This document shows, one piece after another, positions 1 to 11,630 of a stretch of DNA of 38,090 nt (its first letter is position 1; each line of letters starts with the position of its first letter). Source of the DNA: Thermoguttaceae bacterium. Its GTDB lineage: Bacteria; Planctomycetota; Planctomycetia; Pirellulales; Thermoguttaceae. The translations under genes and the position numbers were made by a program. The stretch spans positions 1-38,090 of the forward strand of contig JARKPK010000084.1 of NCBI GenBank assembly GCA_029975295.1. Reading direction: 5' to 3'. The notes beneath the pieces were generated by a model. The model saw only the letters and a list, made by a program, of their open reading frames with translations, ran no database searches and was not told where the DNA came from.

Positions 1-170
1 CCGCGGCCTTTCAGCCGCGGATAGCACGAACGTCTCGCCGTCAAGCGGGTCGATGCCTAACGCTTCAATGGAGCCGCGGCCTTTCAGCCGCGGATAGATT
101 CCCGCAATCGCAAAATCGCTCGGCGTCTCCGCGCGCTTCAATGGAGCCGCGGCCTTTCAGCCGCGGATAG
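1..170 (-). CRISPR. CRISPR array, leader-proximal end (2 full repeats, 1 partial, 2 spacers)
   Basis: Identical repeats lie at 62-97 and 135-170, and the last 24 nt of a third lie at 1-24, cut by the window edge. The repeat is 36 nt (37 if the shared preceding C is counted), with spacers of 37 nt at 25-61 and 98-134. Each repeat holds a 7-bp inverted repeat (CCGCGGC / GCCGCGG) around a 6-nt loop. Read on the minus strand the repeat ends in ATTGAAGC, close to the ATTGAAAC end usual in type I repeats. This gives the direction of transcription: right to left, away from the leader and co-directional with the cas genes. The first repeat is therefore 135-170, and older spacers lie beyond the left edge. 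The hairpin suits cleavage by a Cas6-type nuclease, here the C-terminal part of Csb2. Spacer targets cannot be told from the window. Confidence 0.95.
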
Positions 171-385
171 TTCACACTTCGCAAGTCCTTGATTTCTAGC
201 TATTTGCAAAGAGCGTTTCGAGAGGTCGCACCGACCAATGCCCAGAGGGGCGGCCACGGGAACGGACTCGGGTTGCAAACGGCTACGAAATAAAGGAGTT
301 AGACTCATTCGAACGCTCCCAGGGGTTTCGTCGTCACTGTACCGCTCGAATACCCAAGGATTGAAACGGAAACCGTCGTCGGTTC
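171..385 (-). promoter_or_regulatory. CRISPR leader region
   Basis: This non-coding stretch lies directly upstream of the first repeat on the transcribed (minus) strand, between a candidate terminator (386-430) and the array, so it is where the leader and the array promoter should be. The 40 nt next to the repeat are more AT-rich than their surroundings, as leaders often are. It contains the boxA-like element listed separately. No confident -35/-10 pair could be picked. The leader assignment rests on position and on the repeat orientation. Confidence 0.6.
204..214 (-). promoter_or_regulatory. boxA-like antitermination site in the CRISPR leader
   Basis: The minus strand reads GCTCTTTGCAA, close to the bacterial rrn boxA core (GCTCTTTAACA), and lies 33 nt before the first repeat. 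BoxA in RNA is bound by NusB/NusE and makes RNA polymerase resist Rho. BoxA-like sites upstream of CRISPR arrays have been reported to protect long untranslated array transcripts. The match is short, but the position, strand and distance are what that model predicts. Confidence 0.5.
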
Positions 386-430
386 AAAAAAACAGGGGGC
401 GTGCCACCTCCTTGCCGAATACAGTTCGGC
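386..430 (-). terminator. candidate intrinsic terminator between cas2 and the leader
   Basis: On the minus strand a perfect 6-bp hairpin (GCCGAA / TTCGGC, 414-430) is followed by a second imperfect stem (393-412; AGGAGG against CCCCCT with one mismatch) and then a run of seven T (392-386). This would end the cas transcript before the leader and leave the array under its own promoter. The stems are modest, so this is a candidate only. Confidence 0.35.
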
Positions 431-898
431 TCAACTAGAGAAACCAGATAGTCCAAAAACTGACACCGCTGAACGCGAACGCGAGACCAAGCCTCCCCTG
501 AAGGATCGCAGTCGCTCGCGGGGGCTGCGCGTGTGTTCGAACGGGTTCGAGTTCGGGTTCATCTCGGTCGTTTGTGAAGTTGCTTCAGCATCTCTCTTGG
601 AAACAGGCCCTTCGCCCGGCAGCCGAGCGGTTTACCGCGGACGACTACCTAGAGCACCGACTATGGCCGTCGGGCCGACCGCCCGGATTTCGCAATGCCT
701 TGGCGACGATGGCGGCCGGAGATGCCAACGCGCCGACGCCTTGGGCGCGCGGCAGCGGCACCGGCGGGGCATCAGGAAGATCATACCGCATAAGGCGGCC
801 GCACTCAACGGCGAACGAACTGGAGGACGAGCGATTATCGGATGATCGAGCGAGGCCAGGGTTGGCGATTTGCGAGGCATCGTTTCGCTGAGAGGTGG
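431..898. other. 468 nt downstream of cas2 with no recognised gene
   Basis: Short open frames exist on both strands (for example plus 574-891 and minus 632-880), but none resembles a known family, none has a convincing ribosome-binding site, and they overlap one another. No repeat matching the CRISPR repeat was seen. The stretch is long for a cas2-to-leader distance and may hold decayed sequence. Confidence 0.5.
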
Positions 899-1192
899 TC
901 AGAAAATCCAGGCAGTGCGTTTGGGCGGTTCGTTGCGCGGGGGGCCCCAGTACTGGAGGCAATGATCGCCGCGCGCACCGACGGGGCCGAGGTTGACCAG
1001 GATGACGCGGTCTTCCGCCCAATTGAGGATTTCCCAGAGGGCTTCCTTCATCCGTTGCCGTTCGACGGGCGAAAGCTCGCAACGGAAGACGGAGAACTGG
1101 AGCGGCAGGCCGAAGCCGCGCATTTTTTTGTAGGTGCGACGAAGCCGCTTTGGGTCGGCCACGTCGTAACAAACGAGGTAGACGGAGCGCAT
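899..1192 (-). CDS. cas2: CRISPR-associated endoribonuclease Cas2
   Basis: The product is 97 residues, the usual length for Cas2. Cas2 forms the dimeric core of the Cas1-Cas2 integration complex that inserts new spacers at the leader end. The N-terminus MRSVYLVCYDVADPKRLRR is the Cas2 signature: a beta strand ending in the conserved Asp (D10), then a helix rich in basic residues. The middle (FGLPLQFSVFRCEL) gives the second strand, with the usual Phe-Ser-Val-Phe-Arg. The ATG at 1192 was chosen because the fold begins there. A ribosome-binding site, AAAGGAA, lies 8 nt upstream and overlaps the cas4-cas1 stop codon, so the two genes are probably translationally coupled (14-nt gap). A longer open frame upstream in this phase is only a shadow of cas4-cas1. 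cas2 is the last gene before the leader and array. Confidence 0.95.
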   Translation of the reverse strand: MRSVYLVCYDVADPKRLRRTYKKMRGFGLPLQFSVFRCELSPVERQRMKEALWEILNWAEDRVILVNLGPVGARGDHCLQYWGPPRNEPPKRTAWIF

Positions 1193-1206
1193 GAGGCGGG
1201 TTCCTT

Positions 1207-2925
1207 TCAGCGGGTGCAAAAGGCCGGGTAGCGAGGGATATCGCCGAGCAAGGCGCGTGCGAGGAGCCTGGCCTGCACCTGCATGATGCGTTGGTAGCTG
1301 ATGCGATAGCCGAAGATAGGATGCGTGACAAGCGATTCCATGCGTCGCTGATAGGCGGCCAAGACAGCGCGTCGTCCGGCATCGGTCAGGGCGACGGCGC
1401 CGGCGCGGCGGATGAAACTGTCGGGGTTCACTTCGCCGTTGTTGATGAGGGTAAGGACGGTGGAATCGGCGACAATGGGCCGGAACTCTTCGGCGAGGTC
1501 GAGGGCGAGCGAGGGGCGGCCGTATCGGGGTCGGTGAAAGAAGCCGAGCATGGGGTCGAACCCGGCAGCGAGGACGGCCAAGGCGGCATCTTTGACAAGC
1601 AAGGCGTAAACGAACGACAAGAGAGCATTGACCGGGTCGCGCGGGGGCCGGCGGTTGCGGCCCTCGATGTTGAATCCGGAATCGGGTTTGAGCAGCAAGG
1701 AGAAGCCTTCGAAGTAGGTTTTGGCCGCTATGCCCTCGATGCCGAGCAGGGTTGCAGCGCTGGCGGCTTCGAGCGCGCGGCGAGCGAGAATGGCAAGTCT
1801 GCGGAGCGTATCGGCGGCCTCGGGTTTGGGCAGGTGGCGACGAAGGATCGTGCGGGCGTTCTTGATTTTTCCGACGACGAAGCGTCGGGCGAAGCTGAGT
1901 GAGCGGCGCGGATTGGCAGCGGCGGCAAACTGGGCGATACGGAGCTCGACATTTTTGTGCGTCATGCCGGCAGTGACGGCATGGAACCACCCGCCGTAGG
2001 AGAAGTGGCAGATGGGAATTGAAGCGGCGGCGAGCTCGCGCACGGCTTGCGCGCTGACCTGAACGTTGCCGAGAAGGCAGACGTGGGAAACGTCGATCAT
2101 GCGAATCGAACGGGTTTGACCGTCGCGGTTGCGGACGGTGATCTCGTCGCCGCTTTTTCCGACCGCGGCGCCCTGTTCGGCGACGTAGAGCGGAAGCGCG
2201 TCGTCGCGCCGCGGGACGAGATGCCGCACGGCGACGGACTCGCGGGGGCCGTTGAGAAAAGCGACCTCGTCGGGCAGGCAGATGCCCACCAGCGAGCAAC
2301 GGGGGCACTTGGGGCTATCGACCAGCGGCGGGGGCAGTTTGCCCGCTGCCGCGACCGTTCGAAGCTGTTCGACCAGTTCGCGCGTGCGTTGCACAAGGGC
2401 GTCGTCGAAGGGGATGGAAACGCGGCGTCGCGACTCGACGAAGTAGATGATGCCGCCCTCGCAGTGGTAGCCGTTTTCGCGGAGGATCAGCCCTTGGGCG
2501 CAAAGCTGCACTTGTTCGGGTTCGTAGGCGTTGCCGGGAACCGAAGGCACTTTGCCTCGCTTGTAATCGACGGGAAGAACGGAAGCCGAGGAGAACTCCA
2601 TCAGATCGATCTTGGCGATTAGACCTTCGCCGGGCGCAGAGAGCATGACCGAGCGGGAATGGAGAACGGAATCATCGGCGGCATTGGGGGCGAGGGCGTC
2701 GGTTGCGTCGGGAACAGGCGGGTCGGGTACGGGAGCGTTGGAAGGACGATCGACCCGGCGATGGGCGAAACGGCCTTCGATGGTGTCAAGATTGTCGGCG
2801 AACTCGCCTTGGACCCATTCGAGGTAGGCAAGCCGCGGGCAATAGGCGAACTCGTTGAGCATCCGAGCGGGAATCAGTTCGGGCACGTCCTGCTGCGCGA
2901 GGAAATCGGGGTCGAGCGTGCTCAT
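1207..2925 (-). CDS. cas4-cas1: Cas4-Cas1 fusion protein (spacer acquisition)
   Basis: A 572-residue fusion. Residues 1-220 are Cas4, a RecB-family nuclease with an iron-sulfur cluster: Cys29 near the N-terminus and Cys207, Cys210 and Cys216 would hold the cluster, with His55, Asp107 and the Asp120-Tyr-Lys122 motif at the nuclease site. Residues 235-572 are the Cas1 integrase: Glu397 in LLGIEGIAAKTYF, His464 in GFFHRPRYGRPSLALDL and the Asp476/Glu479-Glu480 cluster match its metal-binding residues. Cas4-Cas1 fusions are typical of type I-G; in Geobacter sulfurreducens the fusion selects PAM-matched prespacers. Residues about 57-90 are a Pro/Asp-rich stretch inside Cas4 that looks like a flexible insert. 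The ATG at 2925 (MSTLDPDFLAQQD) was chosen over longer in-frame extensions because Cas4 homology starts there and AAAGG lies about 9 nt upstream. A 493-nt gap separates it from csb2. Confidence 0.95.
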   Translation of the reverse strand: MSTLDPDFLAQQDVPELIPARMLNEFAYCPRLAYLEWVQGEFADNLDTIEGRFAHRRVDRPSNAPVPDPPVPDATDALAPNAADDSVLHSRSVMLSAPGEGLIAKIDLMEFSSASVLPVDYKRGKVPSVPGNAYEPEQVQLCAQGLILRENGYHCEGGIIYFVESRRRVSIPFDDALVQRTRELVEQLRTVAAAGKLPPPLVDSPKCPRCSLVGICLPDEVAFLNGPRESVAVRHLVPRRDDALPLYVAEQGAAVGKSGDEITVRNRDGQTRSIRMIDVSHVCLLGNVQVSAQAVRELAAASIPICHFSYGGWFHAVTAGMTHKNVELRIAQFAAAANPRRSLSFARRFVVGKIKNARTILRRHLPKPEAADTLRRLAILARRALEAASAATLLGIEGIAAKTYFEGFSLLLKPDSGFNIEGRNRRPPRDPVNALLSFVYALLVKDAALAVLAAGFDPMLGFFHRPRYGRPSLALDLAEEFRPIVADSTVLTLINNGEVNPDSFIRRAGAVALTDAGRRAVLAAYQRRMESLVTHPIFGYRISYQRIMQVQARLLARALLGDIPRYPAFCTR

Positions 2926-3205
2926 CGGGAGGCCTTTCGAAGCTGAGAACCTGTGATGCAAAAACCAACAAACCTCCGTGCGGAATAGGAGGGAGTGATC
3001 GTTAGACCGGCAATTTCGAGTCCGGCTCACGTTCGTTCCCGCGGAACCCGCCCTAGTGTCGGCCGGCCTTTGAACAGAGAATTTCGCAATGCAAGAGCGG
3101 TCGTCGGAACCGCAATTCCGCCGCGCGGCATTCTTCTGTCGGCAGAAGCCAGAGCAACATGGGTTGACCGTGCGGCATCGCGAGTGCGAGCATCGACGAA
3201 AGCGG

Positions 3206-3253
3206 CTCCGGGCCGCGTCGGCGCGCAAAGGCGCAACGCCGACGCGGCCGGAG
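3206..3253. repeat. strong hairpin (inverted repeat) upstream of cas4-cas1
   Basis: The arms at 3206-3223 and 3237-3253 pair over 17 bp with a single bulged G, and almost every pair is G-C. The loop is 13 nt. No T-run follows on either strand, so it is not a standard intrinsic terminator. It could be a pause or attenuation site, or a target for RNA processing, between csb2 and cas4-cas1. Confidence 0.7.
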
Positions 3254-3395
3254 CGCACAGCCCAACGGAAACCGGCCGCTGGAGCACGGCGATGCAGCGC
3301 AGCCGGCGCGCAGGATGCGACGCCGAAGCGTTGACGCATCGTGCGCGCGGCGTTGCCGCTGCGCCACAATTGGCCACTGATTGTTTTGGGTCGAG

Positions 3396-3408
3396 TTGTC
3401 AAAGAGCG
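3396..3408 (-). promoter_or_regulatory. boxA-like site just downstream of csb2
   Basis: The minus strand reads CGCTCTTTGACAA, which differs from the rrn-type boxA GCTCTTTAACAA at one position of twelve. It lies 10 nt after the csb2 stop codon, on the transcribed strand. It shares the CGCTCTTTG core with the leader boxA at 204-215. It could let transcription pass the untranslated 493-nt gap, or be a remnant of an older leader. Confidence 0.5.
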
Positions 3409-3418
3409 AACTAGGGGG

Positions 3419-5011
3419 CTAGGATTTTTCGGCGACGAACAAACCCAGCCCGAAATGCGACGCGTAGCCGAGCAAAAGCGGACCATTGATCGGTTCGGAA
3501 AAGGTCAATCGCAGTCCAAATCCGACATCGACCGGAGGAGGGACCGCAGTGCGTCCGCGAACGCGAACGAAATGCCGCAAGTTGCGAGTCAAGACCGGAT
3601 CGACACCGACCTCAACGTCCTCGGGAAAGCCGCGGGACCGAAGCTCGGCCTGAACTTGACCGACCAGGGAGTTCTTGCCGCTGCGCTTGAGAAACCGCGG
3701 TGGGACAAAGGGGGTCGAGCTTTTCCAAACTCTAGCGCCGCCCGGCGGGCCGAGCACTGCGACAAGACTGTTTTTGATGAGGTTCGGCAAAGCAAGAGTC
3801 TGAACGCTCGAGACGGATTGAGTGAAGCTGCTCCACATACCCGCCACGGCGACCTGGATATCGCCAACACCTCCTTTGGCCCAGGTTCGCTTGACTCTTC
3901 GGATGGCCCGTTGAGCGGCATCGCCCAAGCCCGACTTGGCGAAGACGATCAGGTGATCGAGTCGGCCGTCATTGTCGAGGTCAACAGGAACAACATGACT
4001 GTGATCGTGCTGCCGTTTCAAGGGCAAGCCGAACTCGTTCCGGCCCGTGATCTCGGGGCAATCCGTTCGGCGGCCGTTGCCGACAGCGGCAACCAGTTGG
4101 CGATGGAATCGCTCGGCCTGCGGAAGGGTTCGTTCAACCATCGGCAAGGCGGCCCGATTCCCGCTGGGGGTCGTCCATGCGAGCAATGCGATGGCGACCG
4201 GTTCGTGGTTGACTGGCGTGGGGCAAGCGGGCGGAGCCGTTTGCATACGGTCGCTGCTTCTCCAATACAAAACACGCTGCGAGCCGGGCGGCTGCGACCA
4301 ACCGCGACTCTTCCACCAAGCGGTGTCTTTCGTAAGACAGGAGACCAGATTTGGCGGACAGGGCCCGTTATCGTCAGACTTGACCTTCTTCGGGCCGCGG
4401 CGTTTGACGGGGGCAGCGGCCGCCGCAGGCTGCTCAATATGCAGGCTACGCCATTGCAGGTAGGCCTCGGGCGGAACAGGGGCGATCAGTGATACCTGCT
4501 CCCAGTCTGAGCCGCGGGGCCGGTGTTGTTCGCAGGGAAGGCAATCCCAATCGACTGATTGATCGGCAACCAGCTCGCCTTCCACCCAGCTTTCGCTGCG
4601 GCCGAGATAATCGAGCGAAGACGTAAGTGCGGCAAACAATTCGGCTTCGTCCGCATCGAGCGCGCAGGGCCAGTGCACCAGCAACTCGCCGTCGCCGACG
4701 TTGGCCCAGGTGTCGAAAACCAGTGTCGTTTTCTGAGCCTTCCCTTCGAGGTACGGCATGTAGTGGCGGCTGTGTGCGGCGGTTGCGAAAGGCAGGCGAT
4801 AGAATGGCAGAACGCCGGCCAGTTCTTCGATCAGCCGAACGGCCGTCGGCGGAATCTGCTTCCAACCAAGGTGGGCGAAGCCGACGGCAATCAGCGCGCG
4901 CAGCACTCGCCACGGACTGGGGGGCCACTCGATCAGCCCTTCGTTGACATGGTGCCCCCAGGGCGTGGCGTGATAGCGCCCGCCCGGGAAGCGGAATCTG
5001 ACGGTGGGCAT
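3419..5011 (-). CDS. csb2: Csb2, Cas5-Cas6 fusion of type I-G (GSU0054 family)
   Basis: The product is 530 residues. Csb2 is the type I-G protein that combines a Cas5-like RAMP, which holds the crRNA 5' end, with a Cas6-like RAMP, which cuts the repeat. The N-terminus (MPTVRFRFPGGRYHATPWG, then WPPSPWRVLRALIA at about 29-42) is the family signature. The C-terminus (GPLLLGYASHFGLGLF, about 510-525) is the glycine-rich loop expected of a Cas6-type RAMP. His13, His20 and His21 near the N-terminus are conserved-looking; which residue is catalytic cannot be told here. It starts at 5011, 9 nt after the csb1 stop. That stop (TGA) overlaps the ribosome-binding site TGAGGTG, so the pair is probably coupled. 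It is the last effector gene. After it come a boxA-like site and the gap before cas4-cas1. Confidence 0.92.
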   Translation of the reverse strand: MPTVRFRFPGGRYHATPWGHHVNEGLIEWPPSPWRVLRALIAVGFAHLGWKQIPPTAVRLIEELAGVLPFYRLPFATAAHSRHYMPYLEGKAQKTTLVFDTWANVGDGELLVHWPCALDADEAELFAALTSSLDYLGRSESWVEGELVADQSVDWDCLPCEQHRPRGSDWEQVSLIAPVPPEAYLQWRSLHIEQPAAAAAPVKRRGPKKVKSDDNGPCPPNLVSCLTKDTAWWKSRGWSQPPGSQRVLYWRSSDRMQTAPPACPTPVNHEPVAIALLAWTTPSGNRAALPMVERTLPQAERFHRQLVAAVGNGRRTDCPEITGRNEFGLPLKRQHDHSHVVPVDLDNDGRLDHLIVFAKSGLGDAAQRAIRRVKRTWAKGGVGDIQVAVAGMWSSFTQSVSSVQTLALPNLIKNSLVAVLGPPGGARVWKSSTPFVPPRFLKRSGKNSLVGQVQAELRSRGFPEDVEVGVDPVLTRNLRHFVRVRGRTAVPPPVDVGFGLRLTFSEPINGPLLLGYASHFGLGLFVAEKS

Positions 5012-5020
5012 GGGTGCACC

Positions 5021-8176
<3,156 letters not shown>

Positions 8177-8180
<4 letters not shown>

Positions 8181-10843
8181 CGAGCCACCTCCGAAGCCAA
8201 AGTGGGATCGTTCGTATTCCGTCGCGACGCGCGAACGTCGGCCGCTCGCACAAGTGCCTCCAAGTAAGCCAACGCACCGGGTCCGAATCGATCGAACAGT
8301 CCGATACAGCGCTCGCGCCAACTAATGCCTGTCGCCGCCGAAAGCCCGATCGCCGCCGGCGACAGCGTCAACGTAGCCTCTGGGGTCGGCGCGTCGTCTG
8401 GCGCCACCCGCACCGAGGGCAAGCGGTCGCCCTCGCGGACACCGCGGATGGGCAGCCCGCGATCATCGCGAGCGACATAATCCTGATCCTTCGGCGATGC
8501 GTGCAGCGCCACACGCACTTTTCCGTGATGACAAGCCACCAAATAGGCAATCAGGTTGAATTCGTCGGCCGACGTCTGAATCAATCGTTCCACCACTCGG
8601 CTCGGCGACGGCTTCGACGATTGGTCAGCGATTTCGTACCCGAGCTCGCCGAAGATCTCGCGCCATGGGCCGAACAGCGCTTGGTGCATTGGGGCATACT
8701 GACGCAGCAACGCCAGAAGCCCCAACGCGCTGGCCAATTCATGCCGAAAGCCGGGCCGAGCATCCGTGTTGTCGGGAAAACGATAGAGACAACCCCTCGG
8801 CCAACACTCGTTCGGGGCCTTGGCCAAATCCGCTCGCTCCGGCCGATGGAATTCGCCACCAGATCGAATCGACCCTTGAAATGCAGGATGCGATTTCCCC
8901 CAATCGTGCCACAATCCGGCCATCTCGAGCACGCTGTTGAGTCCACCTCCGAGCTTCAGTTCTTGCGCAATCTTCTTAGCCTCGTCCGCAACCTCCTGAT
9001 GATGGAAGGCGATCGTCTTCCACGGGCAAATGCTCAACGGTTCACCGTCTTGCCGGTCGTCGGCCTGTTCGAGCAATTCTGCCATCGGATCGACCGACGG
9101 CTCATCCACAGGCTCTACCGGATCATTGGATTCGGGATCGAAGCCGCGATCCGGTCGATAGCCGCCGCAGTCGGCCGCCACGCACACGATGCGCCCTGGC
9201 AGCAGCGATGCCCGATTCGCTTCAACCCAATCGCCGTCGATCCAATCCCACACCCACGCCCTCATTCCACCCCGCAACGTCGGCTTCTTTTTCGTTGTCG
9301 TCTCCTCGCCGCACAGCCAATCTCGGGCCTTCAAGAAGGGAATCGCGCAGAGTTCGCGCCGATGCGGACGACGTTCTGACGAAGGAGTTTCGTCCTTGCC
9401 CACCTCGACCCAAAACACCTGGAGATCACGTTCATCTCCGGAACGAATAAACCGGCTGATGTCGAGGTCGGCGCCGGTCAGGTCGGGAGTCGTATCGAAC
9501 AACTCGTCGAACTCCTTCCGCATCAGCAAGTGCAAAGGCTCATACGGATACAGCCGTCGCCGCACCGTTTCCGATAAGCCTTCCTCGAACGCCTCTAAGG
9601 CGGCAATGCCCGCGTCGTTGAGCTGCCCAACCGCATCCCAAGCGGCTAACAACTCTTCCGGTTGATACGGGGCGGCCTGCTTCTCACCTCGCCCACGATC
9701 GACAACCACGCCCCGCCCTTCGCCGCCGTACCGCGAGCAACGGCCGAAGCGTTGCACCAAACTGGGCCACGGCGCCAATTCGGTAATCAAGCAACCTGCC
9801 GAGATATCCACCCCCGCTTCAACAACTTGTGTCGCCACGATGATCCGGTCTGCACCCTCGCAGCAGGCATCCCGATTGAGAAACTGCTCGCGCCATCGCT
9901 CGCGTTCGGCGGGGCGAAACCGGCTGTGGGCAAGTTCCACTCCCTCTTTCCGACCGGCCTTCTTCAGTTCCTCGAAGGTGCGACACGCCCGATCGACCGT
10001 GTTGCACACGGCAAGCGTGATCTTGCCGAAACGCCCCGGTTTCAACGAATTGTGCTGTTCGACAATCAACTTGGCGAACGCGCGATCATCTTTCTCGGCA
10101 ATCTCAATTGCATTGATCGCTTTTTTGATCCGCCAAAGCTCATCGGAACGCTGCTTTGCCGGAACGACGCACGGTGACTCCACCCATTGCTTATGGAACT
10201 CTCGCGTATCGACGCTTTCCAGCCACTGCGATTGCAACGTCGCACTCATCCACCACGTGAAGCACGGCCGAAGGTGCTTCGCCCGATCTCGATCACGAAA
10301 CGCCTGCAATTGGGCCGAGGTCGCCAAGCCCACATCCATCAATTGAGTTTCGTCCATCACCCAGAGGGCGTCTTGATTGAGAAGCCCGAACTCGACGGGC
10401 CACCGCGCCCGGCCGCTGCCGAACCCGCGATTCAACGCGCGCGACAGCAACATGTCTTGCGTGCCGATGATGATGGCCGGTCGCTCCGGATAGAGGAACC
10501 ATTCGCCGGCATCTTCGCCGCCCATCGCAAGCGCGATCAACGGGCGTCGGTCTTCCGGAATCCGAGAGGCGAGGCGCCGCGCCACTTGTTCGGTTTGCTC
10601 CACCAAAACCCGCATGGGCAAACACCACACCAGCCGACGGGGCCAATCGTCGGCGGCGCGCGCAATGCGATGATACGCCCAAGCGGCCAACACCCCTTCC
10701 GTCTTGCCTAAGCCGGTGGGTATTCGTATCAAGCGATTACGACACGTCGCTTCGCCGCCCAAGGATGCCTGCCATGGGCGAGGGCCGGTCGAGTGCTCAG
10801 TCGAACGAATGAACCAATCCGTGTAGGAGGGAACATTATCCAT
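8177..10843 (-). CDS. cas3: Cas3 helicase-nuclease with C-terminal HD domain (type I-G)
   Basis: The product is 888 residues. It is the ATP-dependent helicase and single-strand nuclease that degrades target DNA after recruitment by the crRNA complex. Helicase motifs are IPTGLGKTE (Walker A, 41-49), MDET (163-166), MSATL (199-203), VVEAGVDIS (340-348) and QRFGRCSRYG (364-373). The HD nuclease lies after the helicase: FHHQ (613-616), GLWHDWGK (643-650, His646-Asp647), RHELAS (700-705), CHHGK (771-775) and a late Asp869. This helicase-then-HD order is the reverse of the common Cas3 layout and is characteristic of type I-G. A Pro/Asp-rich linker (about 565-600) precedes the HD part. The ATG at 10843 was chosen because homology starts there and GGAG lies 8 nt upstream. 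It is the first gene of the operon and ends in an ATGA overlap with csx17. Confidence 0.95.
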
Positions 10844-11630
10844 CGAGGTTTCTCCGAGGTGACATTCGATCGAGAATCTGGCATTTGGTGCTGTAAATCC
10901 GGAACAGAAGACAATCCCGCATCGACGGGCATGCCGCAAGCGAAGTACCTATACTGTCGGGACATGTTGCCCGTAGCTTACCGATTCTCGTTCAAACTTC
11001 AAGCGCGCAGCTGGATTATCGTCGAGCCGCGTGATGTCTGCTCAGCAACCAGTCGCCAGAACATGGAACGCGATCTACCGACGTTGCGTAATCCTGGCTC
11101 ATCGTTCATCGAAGACGCACGAGTTCGTCGGCTGTCGCAGCTCACTAGAACTACGGGCTACGACATTTTGGCTATTGTACGCGTTACATCCCATTCGGCA
11201 GATTCGTCGCTGTGGCGGCCAAGTTCTCTTCTGCGCGGCCTTGCAGGTTCCAATCGCAAATACAGTGGAACTGGTTCGAATCGGATGATTTCTTGCATCG
11301 AGACGACCTGCGCCCTGAATGGGTACGGCATTGTGCGGGTCAACTCGCCGTCGACAATTGATTGCCCGTTGACCAATCGCGGCGAGCAACGTCAACCGGC
11401 GCGACCCAATGGCCAAACACCGCCGTTGTCAACAATCAGGATTGCGGGCGGTTTCCGGCCGCGATCGTCGCTCGCATCTGCTGCCACGCTGATGAATGCC
11501 GCCACGGCAGAGCCGCAATCTTACTCCAGGCGGCGCCCAGATTCTGTCCAACCCCTTGACGGCGGAGGGGGTCGATTCTGCATTGTCTTGGTCAATAGCT
11601 CTTGCGTTTCTCGGGAAATGTTGAGGGCGA
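10844..11630. other. 787-nt region upstream of cas3 with no recognised gene
   Basis: The promoter of the cas operon should lie at the cas3 end. The minus strand has a TATAGG at 10948-10953 that could be a -10 box, but no good -35 box at the right distance. Open frames cross the region on both strands (plus 10793-11674 partly antisense to cas3, minus 11158-11376), but none resembles a known protein. Parts of 10960-11290 appear less GC-rich than their flanks by eye. This looks like decayed or foreign sequence between the cas operon and the GH97 fragment. Confidence 0.5.

Larger units (their letters stand above)
2926..3418 (-). other. 493-nt gap between effector and adaptation modules
   Basis: The other cas genes here overlap or lie within 14 nt of each other, so this gap is exceptional. 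Open frames on both strands (plus 2995-3414, minus 3027-3377) are GC-driven and resemble nothing known. It contains a boxA-like site at its csb2 end and a large hairpin in the middle, both listed separately. No CRISPR repeat copy was found. A separate promoter for cas4-cas1-cas2 could lie here, but none could be picked with confidence. Confidence 0.6.

Noticed and set aside
358-367. GGATTGAAAC on the plus strand, like the 3' end of many CRISPR repeats
   Set aside because: It is isolated, on the opposite strand from this array's repeat orientation, and the rest of the repeat is absent.
238-891. Small plus-strand frames (238-438, 531-845, 574-891) between the array and cas2
   Set aside because: Overlapping frames without known motifs or good start signals; most likely non-coding leader and spacer DNA.
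1207-3486. Longer starts for cas4-cas1 (up to 3486)
   Set aside because: The extension crosses the hairpin and boxA-like region and has no Cas4 similarity; the ATG at 2925 has a ribosome-binding site and begins the Cas4 domain.
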